From Treponema_C sp050320395 (GTDB lineage Bacteria > Spirochaetota > Spirochaetia > Treponematales > Treponemataceae): a stretch of 64,000 nt of DNA. This document shows positions 52,979-62,481 of this stretch, one piece after another (position 1 is the stretch's first letter; every line of letters begins with the position of its first letter). The position numbers and the translations under genes were made by a program. Below the pieces are notes generated by a model that was given only the letters and a program-made list of their open reading frames with translations, did no database searches and was not told the origin of the DNA. The stretch lies in assembly GCF_050320395.1 (NCBI RefSeq), contig NZ_CP144459.1, positions 2,108,001 to 2,172,000 on the forward strand, written 5' to 3'.

Positions 52979-54072
52979 TGGAAAAAATACCTGTAGGAGT
53001 TTTGGGCGCAACCGGCATGGTCGGCCAGCGCTATATTTATTTATTGGCCAATCACCCCCGCTTTGAAGTTACCTATACGGCCGCAAGTTCGCGTTCGGCA
53101 GGTAAAACATATGAAGAGGCTGTCGAAGGCCGCTGGCATATCGGAAGTGATATTCCCGACGGCGTGCGCCGTTTAATTGTGCAGGACGCAAACGACGTAT
53201 CGGCCGCCAAGGGCAAGTGCCGCTTTGTATTCAGCGCCCTCGAAATGGATAAGGACAGCATTAAAAAGCTTGAAGAAGCTTATGCGGCCGACGATATTCC
53301 GGTTGTTTCGAACGCAAGCGCAAACCGCTGGACAGACAACGTTCCCATGCTGATTCCCGAAATAAACCCCGATCACACGGACGTTATCGCCGCGCAAAAA
53401 AAACATCACGGCTGGAACAAGGGCTTTATCGCGGTAAAGCCGAACTGTTCGCTTCAGTCCTATATGACGCCCGTTTTTGCCCTGCAAAAAGCAGGCTTTC
53501 CCGTTAAAAGGATGATTGTTTCGACAATGCAGGCGGTAAGCGGAGCCGGCTATCCGGGTGTTCCGTCCTTTGATATGATTGACAATATTGTGCCCTATAT
53601 CGGCGGCGAAGAAGAAAAAACCGAAAAAGAATGTTTAAAGATTTTAGGACAAGTCAAAGATGGTAAAATAGAAAATGCCTCAGGCCCCCTTGTCGCCGCC
53701 CACTGTAACCGCGTTCCGGTTATAGACGGACATACCGCATGCGTAAGCTTGGAATTCGACCTTCCCGACGACAAAAAACCTTCGCTTGAACAAATCGAAA
53801 AAATATGGACTTCTTTCCGCGCCCTGCCGCAGGAATTAAAGCTTCCTTCGGCGCCGGTACAGCCGATTTATGTCCGCCATGAAGCAAACAGGCCTCAGCC
53901 TGCACGCGACCGCGACACCGACAAGGGTATGGCGGTTACCGTCGGAAGGCTTCGCGAATGCCCGGTTTTCGACATACGTTTTGTCGCCTTAAGCCATAAC
54001 ACCAAACGAGGGGCGGCCCTCGGCGGTATTTTAAATGCCGAGCTTTTGGACGCACAGGGCTTTTTCGATTAA
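52978..54072 (+). CDS. asd: aspartate-semialdehyde dehydrogenase, fungal/archaeal type
   Basis: 364 residues. GVLGATGMVGQRYIYLL at the N-terminus binds NADP. The catalytic Cys is in VKPNCSLQSYMTPV near residue 160, where NCSLQ is the archaeal/fungal-type motif rather than the usual bacterial NCST. It makes aspartate semialdehyde for the neighbouring DapA. Confidence 0.93.
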   Translation: MEKIPVGVLGATGMVGQRYIYLLANHPRFEVTYTAASSRSAGKTYEEAVEGRWHIGSDIPDGVRRLIVQDANDVSAAKGKCRFVFSALEMDKDSIKKLEEAYAADDIPVVSNASANRWTDNVPMLIPEINPDHTDVIAAQKKHHGWNKGFIAVKPNCSLQSYMTPVFALQKAGFPVKRMIVSTMQAVSGAGYPGVPSFDMIDNIVPYIGGEEEKTEKECLKILGQVKDGKIENASGPLVAAHCNRVPVIDGHTACVSLEFDLPDDKKPSLEQIEKIWTSFRALPQELKLPSAPVQPIYVRHEANRPQPARDRDTDKGMAVTVGRLRECPVFDIRFVALSHNTKRGAALGGILNAELLDAQGFFD

Positions 54073-54126
54073 TGATGGAAAAGTTTTTTTCGATTAATCA
54101 CAATATAAAGACGGACGGCTAAAACG

Positions 54127-55404
54127 ATGAGCACGGCACGATATTTTCCGCTTAAAAGCGATGAGTTACAAAAAACGGTTGAACGCTTCCCTACCCCCTT
54201 TTATCTGTACGATGAAAAAAGTATGCGGGAAAATGCGCGACGTTTAACAAAGGCTTTTTCGATACTGCCGGGTTTTAAAGAATACTTTGCCGTTAAGGGC
54301 TTACCGAATCCCTTTATTTTAAAAATCCTTGCGGACGAGGGTTTCGGTGCGGACTGTTCAAGTTTGGCCGAACTCATACTGTGCGAGCGTACGGGAATTA
54401 CCGGCGAAAACATTATGTTTACAAGCAACCAAACGCCCGCGTCCGAATACTTATACGCTTATAAACAGGGTGCGGTTATCAACCTTGACGATATAAGCCA
54501 TATCGATTTTTTACACAAAAGTTTAAACGGCTTTCCCTCCCTTATTTCGTTCCGCTACAACCCCGGCCCGCTTAGGGAAGGAAACGCAATTATCGGCAAG
54601 CCCGAAGAAGCAAAATACGGCTTAACGCGCTGCCAGCTGTTTGAAGCGTATAAAAAGGCGCGCAGTTTGGGCGCAAACCGTTTCGGCTTACACACAATGA
54701 TAGCTTCAAACGAGCTTTCAAACGATTATTTTATAGAAACCGCCCGTATGCTCTACGAATTATGCGCCGACCTGAAACGGGAACTCGATATCGACATTGA
54801 ATTTATCAATATGGGCGGCGGCATGGGCATTCCTTATAAAAAAGAACAAAGGGCTGTCGATTACGATTATATTGCCGCGGGCATAAAAAAAGCCTACGAT
54901 TCGCTTATCGCAGACAACCCTCTTTTTGCCGGAAAAAAAATCAAATTTTATATGGAATGCGCGCGCGTTATAACCGGCCCCTACGGATGGCTTGTAACGA
55001 GGGCTATTCACGAAAAGCATATTTACCGCGACTACATCGGAACCGACTCCTGTATGGCCGACCTTATGAGGCCGGGTATGTACGGAGCCTACCACGAAAT
55101 TACCGTAAGCGGTAAAGAAAACGCCGCTGCCGAGCACACATACGATATCGTCGGCTCTTTGTGCGAAAACTGCGACAAATTCGCCGTTCAAAGAAAGCTT
55201 CCCCGCATAGACAGGGGCGACCTTTTAATTATCCACGATGCGGGCGCACACGGGCGGGCAATGGGCTTTAACTACAACGGCAAACTGCGCTGCGGAGAAC
55301 TCCTTTTGCGTACCGACGGCTCCGTTATCGAAATACGGCGTAAAGAAACCCTTGAAGATTATTTTGCCACCCTCGACTTTGACAAATTGGCGTTATTCGG
55401 ATAG
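54127..55404 (+). CDS. lysA: diaminopimelate decarboxylase
   Basis: 425 residues. The PLP Lys is in EYFAVKGLPNPFILKIL near residue 50, GGGMGIPY near 230, and C-terminal RPGMYGAYHEI. ECARVITGP near 280 replaces the common EPGR, and DSCMADLMRP carries the active-site Cys. It makes lysine from meso-diaminopimelate. The 3' end overlaps nudC by 12 bp on the opposite strand. Confidence 0.9.
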   Translation: MSTARYFPLKSDELQKTVERFPTPFYLYDEKSMRENARRLTKAFSILPGFKEYFAVKGLPNPFILKILADEGFGADCSSLAELILCERTGITGENIMFTSNQTPASEYLYAYKQGAVINLDDISHIDFLHKSLNGFPSLISFRYNPGPLREGNAIIGKPEEAKYGLTRCQLFEAYKKARSLGANRFGLHTMIASNELSNDYFIETARMLYELCADLKRELDIDIEFINMGGGMGIPYKKEQRAVDYDYIAAGIKKAYDSLIADNPLFAGKKIKFYMECARVITGPYGWLVTRAIHEKHIYRDYIGTDSCMADLMRPGMYGAYHEITVSGKENAAAEHTYDIVGSLCENCDKFAVQRKLPRIDRGDLLIIHDAGAHGRAMGFNYNGKLRCGELLLRTDGSVIEIRRKETLEDYFATLDFDKLALFG

Positions 55405-56181
55405 TGCCCCCGTTATCAGCTTATACGCAAGGGAGCCGGGTTTGGGAATTTCGGGCAGGGCGTCTTTGGAAAACCATCGGGCATCGCTTATTTCGCTTTG
55501 CTGAATGTTTATCTCACCGCTTTTCCAATCGGCACGGAAGCCTGCCATAAGCTGATCCGGGAAGGGCCAGCTTTGGCTGGTTACATAGCGTATATTCGTT
55601 ACTTCAATACCCGTTTCTTCTTTTATTTCGCGCGCAACGCAGTTTTCAAGATTTTCGCCGGCTTCAACGTAGCCTGCAAGACAGGTATACACATCGGTAT
55701 TGCGTCTGCTGTGTTTTGCCAAAAGCAGTTTGCCTTCTTTTTCCACCAATACGATTATCGCAGGCGAAAGCGACGGATACACGCGCCTTGTGCACTGTAC
55801 GCACGTGCGGGCGGTTTCATCTTCGGCATCTTTTAGGGCATTGCCGCAATAGGAACAAAAACGGGTTCCCGCCTTCCAGTTGAGCAGAGCATGGGCACGG
55901 GACGCTTCAAAAGCAAAGGCTTCTTCGGCGGCAAAAATACTGCGAAGCGGAATCCGGCAAAAACCGTCGCCTATGGGTACGTCTTTTTCGAGGAGGGCGG
56001 CGGTATATTCATAATCGGTATCATAAAGCCAATCACAGATAAACTGATGCTGCATGCAGCGCTCAAACAGTTCAACACCGGGTAATTCGTTTTGCGTACC
56101 CGCACATACAAGCAGTTTATTTTCCGAAAATAAAAAAATTCTTTTACCGGCGGCTTGAGCCGGATTGCTGATCAAAGCCAT
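55393..56181 (-). CDS. nudC: NADH pyrophosphatase NudC (NUDIX)
   Basis: 262 residues from the ATG at 56181; a promoter -10 (TATGCT) ends 6 bases before this codon, which supports it over an upstream start at 56247. Zinc ribbon CSYCGNALKDAEDETARTCVQC near residue 115, Nudix box GYVEAGENLENCVAREIKEETGIEV, and SQSWPFPDQLM, the NudC motif. It hydrolyses NADH and deNADding substrates. Confidence 0.92.
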   Translation of the reverse strand: MALISNPAQAAGKRIFLFSENKLLVCAGTQNELPGVELFERCMQHQFICDWLYDTDYEYTAALLEKDVPIGDGFCRIPLRSIFAAEEAFAFEASRAHALLNWKAGTRFCSYCGNALKDAEDETARTCVQCTRRVYPSLSPAIIVLVEKEGKLLLAKHSRRNTDVYTCLAGYVEAGENLENCVAREIKEETGIEVTNIRYVTSQSWPFPDQLMAGFRADWKSGEINIQQSEISDARWFSKDALPEIPKPGSLAYKLITGALSE

Positions 56182-56187
56182 ATACAC

Positions 56188-56216
56188 AGCATAACATGAT
56201 AATCGGGTTCTGTGAA
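56188..56216 (-). promoter_or_regulatory. sigma70-like promoter of nudC, leaderless
   Basis: Minus strand TTCACA, 17 bases, TATGCT, GTGTAT, then ATG. The -35 is weaker than in the other cases. Confidence 0.55.
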
Positions 56217-56255
56217 CCCTGTTTTCGGCAAACCCGGCTTCCGGCAAATAAGATA

Positions 56256-56954
56256 TCAGTTTGTACGCGAAAATTCCGAGCCGAAGGTAAAGAAGTTGTA
56301 TTCATCCGGAACATTCCCCGAAGCGGCGGCGTTGAATACGGTTACTTTGTTTCGTCCGTTACGTTTGGAATCGTACAATGCCCGGTCGGCCTGATCGATT
56401 AAATCGCGGACCGTAACCGGATTTCTTTTCGGGCAAAATACGGAAATACCGGCTGAAATAGTCAATCTTATACAAACGCTTTCATGCGTAAAGCAATATT
56501 CTTCAACAACGTGGCGGATACGCTCGGCAACTTTAAAGGCCGCTTCTTCGTCGGTGTCAAAAAGCATAACGATAAACTCTTCGCCGCCGTAACGCGCCGC
56601 CATATCCTGTCCGCGGATACCCTTGAAAATGAGAGAAGCAATATCTTTCAAAATGGTATCGCCGCAGGCATGTCCGTAAGTATCGTTTACATTCTTAAAA
56701 AAATCTATGTCGAACATAACAAGGCTTAAGGGCAATCGATGTTCAACCGAGAATTCAAGTTTATCGGTTAAAACGGCATAAAAAAAGTGTTTTAATTTTA
56801 ACTGAGTCATTGCATCCGTCGTAGTCATTTCAACCAAAGCGGCGTTATTTATAGCTATAGCCGAAAGCGATGCCAATGTCGATATTTGACAACATTCATA
56901 ATCGCTGTAGATGATTTCTTGTAACGCGGCGCGCAAAATGAGAAAAATTGTCAT
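56256..56954 (-). CDS. GGDEF diguanylate cyclase, 5'-truncated next to the prophage
   Basis: 232 residues. The GGDEF domain (residues 55-215) is complete with RYGGEEFIVM and YGHACGDTIL, so it could make c-di-GMP. The first 50 residues (ISTLASLSAIAINNAALVEMTTTDAMTQL) read as the end of a GAF domain, and an in-frame TAA lies just before the ATG. The sensor part is therefore missing. The break coincides with the start of prophage DNA, so the gene was probably split by integration. Confidence 0.8.
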   Translation of the reverse strand: MTIFLILRAALQEIIYSDYECCQISTLASLSAIAINNAALVEMTTTDAMTQLKLKHFFYAVLTDKLEFSVEHRLPLSLVMFDIDFFKNVNDTYGHACGDTILKDIASLIFKGIRGQDMAARYGGEEFIVMLFDTDEEAAFKVAERIRHVVEEYCFTHESVCIRLTISAGISVFCPKRNPVTVRDLIDQADRALYDSKRNGRNKVTVFNAAASGNVPDEYNFFTFGSEFSRTN

Positions 56955-57065
56955 TTAGTTTGAGAATTTGGCGTGTTTTTTAGTGTTTTTGTGTGGTTTT
57001 CCGTGCTTTATTGCAGCGTTCTAAAGGCTTTTTTTTACTCTTTAGAACGCTGTTTTATAACTTTT
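56940..57065. other. probable left prophage junction
   Basis: Coding similarity to the GGDEF protein stops near 56954 and phage genes begin at 57066. Between them is T-rich sequence and a 13-bp perfect inverted repeat, 57014-57026 and 57040-57052 (CAGCGTTCTAAAG and complement) with a T8 run in the loop. The exact att core cannot be set because the other end is outside the window. Confidence 0.5.
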
Positions 57066-57890
57066 TTACAATCGTTTTACATTGCCTTCAACGATTCCGA
57101 TAGGATAATTTGCAGTAAGAACTTCAATTTTTTGAACCGTTTTACCAAGCTGGCTGGTCATCGGTTTGGCCATTTTCAGTTCTATCTGGTACCAACCGTT
57201 TTTATTTGAAAGATCGGCGAGGTTTTTATTTCTGAAAGAACTTAAAAGAAAAGTTCCTTCAATTTTCGAGAGCTCGGACAGCAAATTGTCAAAGTCCTGT
57301 TGGTTATATCCGTTATAATGCCCCTGATCGGAACCGACATAGGGCGGATCAAGATAGAAAAACGTATCTTTACTATCTCTTGAGCGGATTATTTTTAAGG
57401 CATCACAGCATTCAATTTGTACGTTCTGAATTCTGATCGCCAAATCTTCCGTGAACGCATTTCGTTTATTTGCCAGTTTGTGAGTAGAAGAGCTGTTTTT
57501 ATCATATCCGAAGCCGGCAATGAGATTATTACCGAATGAGCCGTTGGCAAGCATCCAAATAGCCCATGCGCGTTTAATACGATCAAACATTTCGGGATTA
57601 TCGTAGATGACTTGCGCGTGTTTGTGCAGTTTACGGCTGTGCAAGCTGATAGCAATCTCCGACTGCAATGCCGCAAAATCGCGCTGTAATACCTCGTAAA
57701 AATTAACGATTTCCGAATTTATATCGTTAATAATTTCAGAGTGTGAGGGCTCTTTTGCGAAGAATACCGCAGCGCCACCCACAAAAGGCTCACAGTAAAT
57801 CCGATGTTCCGGAATTAAAGATACGATTCTTGAGGCCAGCTGCTGTTTTCCGCCGTAATAACTGAGCGGCGTTTTAATTTTTCTTTTCAT
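57066..57890 (-). CDS. DNA adenine methyltransferase, Dam/M.DpnIIA family (prophage)
   Basis: 274 residues. SAM-binding motif LSYYGGKQQLASRIVSLIPEH and EPFVGGAAVFF near residue 37, catalytic motif FYLDPPYVGSDQGHYNG near 178. It is the outermost prophage gene next to the junction and likely protects or marks phage DNA. TTAGGAGT precedes the ATG. Confidence 0.9.
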   Translation of the reverse strand: MKRKIKTPLSYYGGKQQLASRIVSLIPEHRIYCEPFVGGAAVFFAKEPSHSEIINDINSEIVNFYEVLQRDFAALQSEIAISLHSRKLHKHAQVIYDNPEMFDRIKRAWAIWMLANGSFGNNLIAGFGYDKNSSSTHKLANKRNAFTEDLAIRIQNVQIECCDALKIIRSRDSKDTFFYLDPPYVGSDQGHYNGYNQQDFDNLLSELSKIEGTFLLSSFRNKNLADLSNKNGWYQIELKMAKPMTSQLGKTVQKIEVLTANYPIGIVEGNVKRL

Positions 57891-58047
57891 AATTTACTCC
57901 TAAAAAATAATTTTTAGGGCTAAATCAAAAGACAAAAATAACCGATACTTTTATTACCTATGCGCTTAGGTCGGGTAAAAGCCGGTTATCCGGTAAGTGT
58001 TGCAGACACTTGTCGGCGTGGACAAGACGCCGATTTTTGCCCGTTAT

Positions 58048-59016
58048 TTAAATCAAATAATAATCGCTTAGGTGTACGCTTTTATAAAATTTCCAGCCTC
58101 TAGCCTTAGCAGCATTTAAGGCCTGTACCAACTCAGGAGGACGAGTAAAATCTTGATAGTTTTGTTCCGGATTCGCAAGAATATTATATAAAACCGCTCG
58201 TCCATATGAATTATTCGGTAGAACACTTAATATATTTCTAAACATAGAAGATGAAATATGGTTGTTACAGCAAGCGAGAAAATTTAAAAGAGGGCAATCT
58301 TGTACATTTAGGCTTGTAATTTGATTCAACGAACAATGGAGACCGACTAAAGCCTTACATCCAGATACATTTAAGCTTGTTAGCCGATTAGACTTGCAAT
58401 CAAGATAATATAATCTAACAAGACCTTCAACATTATTTAAGGATGTCAATCGATTAGCAGAACAATCTAAATGATACAAAAGCGCACAATCTTTTACATT
58501 TAAATCTGTTAAACGGTTAAAGGAACAACCGAGTGTCTGTAATTTGGTTAATCCATGTAAATTTAGACTTATTAGTTTATTTTCTAAGCAAGAAAGAATC
58601 CGCAAAGCTGGTGCCTCCTGAACATTTAAAGTTTCTAATAGGTTTCTTGAACAATCAAGAGCTTCTAAATCTGGACAATTTTGAATATTTAAGCTAGTGA
58701 TAGCGGAAAAAGAACAATAGAACTCTTTTATACCTATTCCTCTAATAATAACATCTTCATTTTTATTAGGAATGGATAAAATCGTAGATCCTCCATAACT
58801 ATGGAGTACACCTATTTTGGTTCCAGCATTCCAAACTTCACAAGAAGTATGATATTTAGTTACAACAGACAATTTTACATTATCATTCAATGTTCGCATT
58901 ATAATAGTATTTTCTTTATTTTTTTCAAAAACTGTAACACCGTTAATTACAACTTTATTCAAATCTACTCCGTTAAATTTAGCATTTTCAATTTCTATTC
59001 CGTTTACTTTAAGCAT
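58048..59016 (-). CDS. leucine-rich-repeat protein with tail-fibre-like N-terminus (prophage)
   Basis: 322 residues. The start MLKVNGIEIENAKFNGVDLN-x-V-x-I-NGVTVFE is a module seen at the front of phage fibre or cell-surface proteins. Residues 95-255 hold about eight repeats of roughly 21 residues, LT-S-LNV-x-(D/G)C-x-x-L-x-x-L-x-C-S-x-N-x, an LRR with a Cys ladder. The C-terminal 60 residues form a separate cap ending in ARGWKFYKSVHLSDYYLI. AT-richer than its neighbours. It follows the fibre gene by 10 bp and precedes the Dam gene, so it could be a receptor-binding tip or a cargo gene. No signal peptide. Confidence 0.75.
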   Translation of the reverse strand: MLKVNGIEIENAKFNGVDLNKVVINGVTVFEKNKENTIIMRTLNDNVKLSVVTKYHTSCEVWNAGTKIGVLHSYGGSTILSIPNKNEDVIIRGIGIKEFYCSFSAITSLNIQNCPDLEALDCSRNLLETLNVQEAPALRILSCLENKLISLNLHGLTKLQTLGCSFNRLTDLNVKDCALLYHLDCSANRLTSLNNVEGLVRLYYLDCKSNRLTSLNVSGCKALVGLHCSLNQITSLNVQDCPLLNFLACCNNHISSSMFRNILSVLPNNSYGRAVLYNILANPEQNYQDFTRPPELVQALNAAKARGWKFYKSVHLSDYYLI

Positions 59017-59026
59017 TGTTTTATCC

Positions 59027-60121
59027 TTATATTGTTATTTCCAAAGTGGTGTCGGTTAATACAAAAGCCGCTTTTGCAACAAATTTTTCATCTGATTCCT
59101 GTTTTGTGTAGCGGTTTGTCAATGCCGTATTTATTGCCGCTATTCCGCTTTGATTATTTTTAAGTGCGGCTGCGAGTTCATTTAGGGTGTCCAGTTCTTC
59201 GGGAGCATTATCGATTAATGCGGTAATACGCGCGTTTACGGTGTCTATAACCGTTTTACGATTTGCCGCTTCAAGGTCGGTTTGTGCATCGGGTACGATA
59301 ATCGAACCGTTTTGATTGCGCAGAACATTGTGATAGGCATCTGTTTTTTGTATGTGTGCATCAAGTGCTTGTCGGGCCGCTTCTTTTTGAACTTCGTCGG
59401 CTGTGTTCCAGTCAACCTCATCGGGTAAAAAATCTGCAGCAGAAACAGCCGGTATTTTAGCAGAAACTTTTTTCGTGGCTGTCTGTATATCAGTGAGACG
59501 TTCCGTTTCTTCTGTTGCTATTTTCGATAAAGCCGTATCAACTTTGTGGTCGACCGCTTTAAGCATATTGTACGGGACTGCATCGGTATCTTCGTTCGCA
59601 GGGGCTGTCCGAATAGTCCCGTCGGCGGTTCGCATAACAATCCTATCGGGTGTTATATCGGCACTCGCTTCGTGCACACCCGTTGCTTCAATATGCTCTT
59701 TTGTTTTTTTTGTAAGGTCTGCAAGTTGTACTTCAAGGATGTCTACTTTTTCGGAGCTTTCGGCCGCGATACTCACAACGTCATTATATGCTTTTGCCGA
59801 AACGGTATCTCCGTATACCCAATAATCGGCATATACTTTCGTATATGCGGCTTTAAAAATTACTGCTCTGAAACAATCTTTTTCCGCCTGCTCTGTAGCG
59901 ATAGAATCTTCTTGTGCGCATATATAATCCTGATTAAGTACAAGAGCGCTGTTTTCCGGCTGCGCAGGATCGGTATATAACTTAAGCGATTCACCGAAAA
60001 AAATATCGTGAATAAGATGCACCGGTACATCCTGCGGCGGATTGTCAAGTATTTCTGCAGTTATTTTATTGTCGGGATTTTGTTTAAATATATCCAATTC
60101 TTTAAGATTTTTCACAATCAT
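59027..60121 (-). CDS. phage tail fibre-like protein
   Basis: 364 residues. The C-terminal AANRKTVIDTVNARITALIDNAPEELDTLNELAAALKNNQ and NRYTKQESDEKF are typical of tail-fibre and shaft proteins; the middle is coiled-coil-prone with ADITPDRIVMRTADGTIRT. The N-terminus should attach to the tail. It is 5 bp downstream of the large tail protein gene. Confidence 0.7.
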   Translation of the reverse strand: MIVKNLKELDIFKQNPDNKITAEILDNPPQDVPVHLIHDIFFGESLKLYTDPAQPENSALVLNQDYICAQEDSIATEQAEKDCFRAVIFKAAYTKVYADYWVYGDTVSAKAYNDVVSIAAESSEKVDILEVQLADLTKKTKEHIEATGVHEASADITPDRIVMRTADGTIRTAPANEDTDAVPYNMLKAVDHKVDTALSKIATEETERLTDIQTATKKVSAKIPAVSAADFLPDEVDWNTADEVQKEAARQALDAHIQKTDAYHNVLRNQNGSIIVPDAQTDLEAANRKTVIDTVNARITALIDNAPEELDTLNELAAALKNNQSGIAAINTALTNRYTKQESDEKFVAKAAFVLTDTTLEITI

Positions 60122-60126
60122 CTCCT

Positions 60127-62481
60127 TTAGGCATATCCTAAAAAATATTCAGGTAAAACGGGACGGTCTGCGGCAACGTAGGCACCGAATATTCTTGAAT
60201 CACGGTTATGTTTTTTTGTTTTTATAGTCTTTATTTTTTGTCTTAATGAGCCTTTATATTCGAGTTCCATCTCTTCTATGATGCCTTGCGTATAGCCATA
60301 ACCGCGAAGCGATTTACAGGCAATCAGGTCATACAATTCAAGACGCGGATCAGCCCACAGTGAGAAGGATTCGGAAGAAAAAAAGTGCCGGTAAAAGTAA
60401 GCGCTTGAATGCAGAATATCTTTTGCAATTGTATCGCTTGCAAGAGAACCGACCGAAAGATTTTTTATGATTTCGCCGTTTTTTTGAATATCGGCTTCGT
60501 TTCGGGCAGTTATGGTTTTTGATTCTTTTCCGGCAATGAGCCTGTTACCGTAAATGATACAGGTGAGCGTTTGCGGCACGGCCGTATAGTTCCATACTTT
60601 TATATGTATTCCCTCTCCCGTTTTGCGATGAGCAAATTCAAACGTCCGTGCAATAAACTTATTGGCAATTTCAACACGAGAAATTGATACGGCGTCCTTA
60701 ATTGATACCGTACATTCAACGGGTATATTTGGGAAATTATGTTGTAATATGTCGGTATACAACGGGGAAGGCGCTTCTCCTGAGGGTACAACGTATTCTT
60801 TAGGGCGTGCCGGAACTTCAATATTTTCGGTTTTGAGTGTAATTTCAGCCGGTTTTTGCTTTACCATGACGGCAACGGTGAGCTGTTCTTCGTCGTTACT
60901 TTCTTGAAATACCCACACTGATACAGTGATTTTTTTTGCCTCATAATCAACTGTAGTGTCGTATTCGCGTATGGTAGTTACATATCCGTCTGAAAATTCA
61001 ACTCCTGCAAAGTTATCCGGAAGTACAAATTCCAAAACCGTACTCGGTTCCTGTTCCGCCCCGGGTATGCGGTCAATGAGCGGAGTCAACAGCCATTTAT
61101 CGGGGTATTCCCGCACCGGAATATCTTTATACATCACAATCTTTTTATTTTTGACAACAAAGGATTGTTCATATTCGTCTTTGGTGTAAGAAAGGTTTAT
61201 TATATTCGGGGAATTGCTTGCCGCGTTTCCAGATGCGGAACTGTTATATTCGTTTAGGTTAAAATAGCGGCACGGATAACGGATAACGCCATGCCGGGAC
61301 GTTATCTTTTTTACCTCAAGTGCGGTGCCGTCCAAAGAAACGGAACAAAAAGCATTTGATAACACACATAACTTATTGAGCAGTGCCGATGCCGTTCCGT
61401 TGAGAGAAAACATATGGAGCTTTATCCTATCGAGGCTCGGATCAATGCGCGGCGACAAACCGAGCGCACGGGCAGTTTCGCCGAACATGTGTTTTGTATC
61501 GGTATCATCAAAAACCCCGAGTGAAAGATACTGTGATTTATGGACACCCACATAATCTTGAGCTTTTATGTGTACGGTCGGTTTTGCTTCTTCGGTTTTT
61601 ACATCGGTTATCCAGTAAGTACCGAAATTATAAATAAAATTGTCAGCGGTATTTTTTTGTTTCAAAGTGAGATGAGCCTTGATACTGGTATTTGAATTAA
61701 AAAAGCCGGAAACGGGACTGATCTTGTTTTGGCTGTCGTATGTTCGCAGAATGTTGTTGAGTGTTACATCGAGCGATTTTATATACAACCGGCCGATGGA
61801 CGCTTCTTTATTTTCCGTTTTTTTAACGGATTGCTTAATGCTGATAATATCCTGATTTTCGACTTTGAACTCGAACCCCGGGTAAAAAGCGACAAGCCAT
61901 ATTCTACGGTTCGGGGTATGTTTTTCAATATGAAGAACAATTCTGTAGACATTTTGGCAAGGTACATCAAAGTCAAGACGCGAACGTGTATTACCGATTA
62001 TGTTATATTGCGCAATGGGTGTGCCTTGATTGTCCTGTAATATGACGGCTGCACTATCGATAATGCGGTCGGGATTGGTAACAAGAGTAAAGCGCTTGGT
62101 TTCAATATTGGGTACATAAAGAGTTATTGTATCGCTTACCAGCCCCAAATTGTCGGCCTTTTTCCCGATATAGCCGATACGCGCATAGGGGCGCTTCGTT
62201 ACGCGACGACGGCGGCCGTCTGCATGGATCATTTCAGCATGCGGAAATACACGGCGATTTTTTGGCAAATTCGTAAAAGCTCTGTCCTCGATATGCGACA
62301 AATACGGGTAGACTATTTGATCGGGGACACAGCCGCGTACGGCATTCGGGGACTGTATTTCCACCGCTTCCGCTTGCACGGACAAGAAAGAAAAAATAAC
62401 GGAGGCGTTGTAGCTGCGGTTATCACCTCTGATTACATGCTCAACAGCATCGCGTACATGTTTCACTTTACGCGCTCCCAT
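60127..62481 (-). CDS. large phage tail/baseplate protein
   Basis: 784 residues. No domain I can name. It is rich in beta-type sequence (for example FTLVTNPDRIIDSAAVILQDNQGTPIAQYNIIG) and sits between the collar-like and fibre genes, so a baseplate or tail-tip role is likely. It overlaps the next upstream gene by 19 bp. Confidence 0.6.
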   Translation of the reverse strand: MGARKVKHVRDAVEHVIRGDNRSYNASVIFSFLSVQAEAVEIQSPNAVRGCVPDQIVYPYLSHIEDRAFTNLPKNRRVFPHAEMIHADGRRRRVTKRPYARIGYIGKKADNLGLVSDTITLYVPNIETKRFTLVTNPDRIIDSAAVILQDNQGTPIAQYNIIGNTRSRLDFDVPCQNVYRIVLHIEKHTPNRRIWLVAFYPGFEFKVENQDIISIKQSVKKTENKEASIGRLYIKSLDVTLNNILRTYDSQNKISPVSGFFNSNTSIKAHLTLKQKNTADNFIYNFGTYWITDVKTEEAKPTVHIKAQDYVGVHKSQYLSLGVFDDTDTKHMFGETARALGLSPRIDPSLDRIKLHMFSLNGTASALLNKLCVLSNAFCSVSLDGTALEVKKITSRHGVIRYPCRYFNLNEYNSSASGNAASNSPNIINLSYTKDEYEQSFVVKNKKIVMYKDIPVREYPDKWLLTPLIDRIPGAEQEPSTVLEFVLPDNFAGVEFSDGYVTTIREYDTTVDYEAKKITVSVWVFQESNDEEQLTVAVMVKQKPAEITLKTENIEVPARPKEYVVPSGEAPSPLYTDILQHNFPNIPVECTVSIKDAVSISRVEIANKFIARTFEFAHRKTGEGIHIKVWNYTAVPQTLTCIIYGNRLIAGKESKTITARNEADIQKNGEIIKNLSVGSLASDTIAKDILHSSAYFYRHFFSSESFSLWADPRLELYDLIACKSLRGYGYTQGIIEEMELEYKGSLRQKIKTIKTKKHNRDSRIFGAYVAADRPVLPEYFLGYA

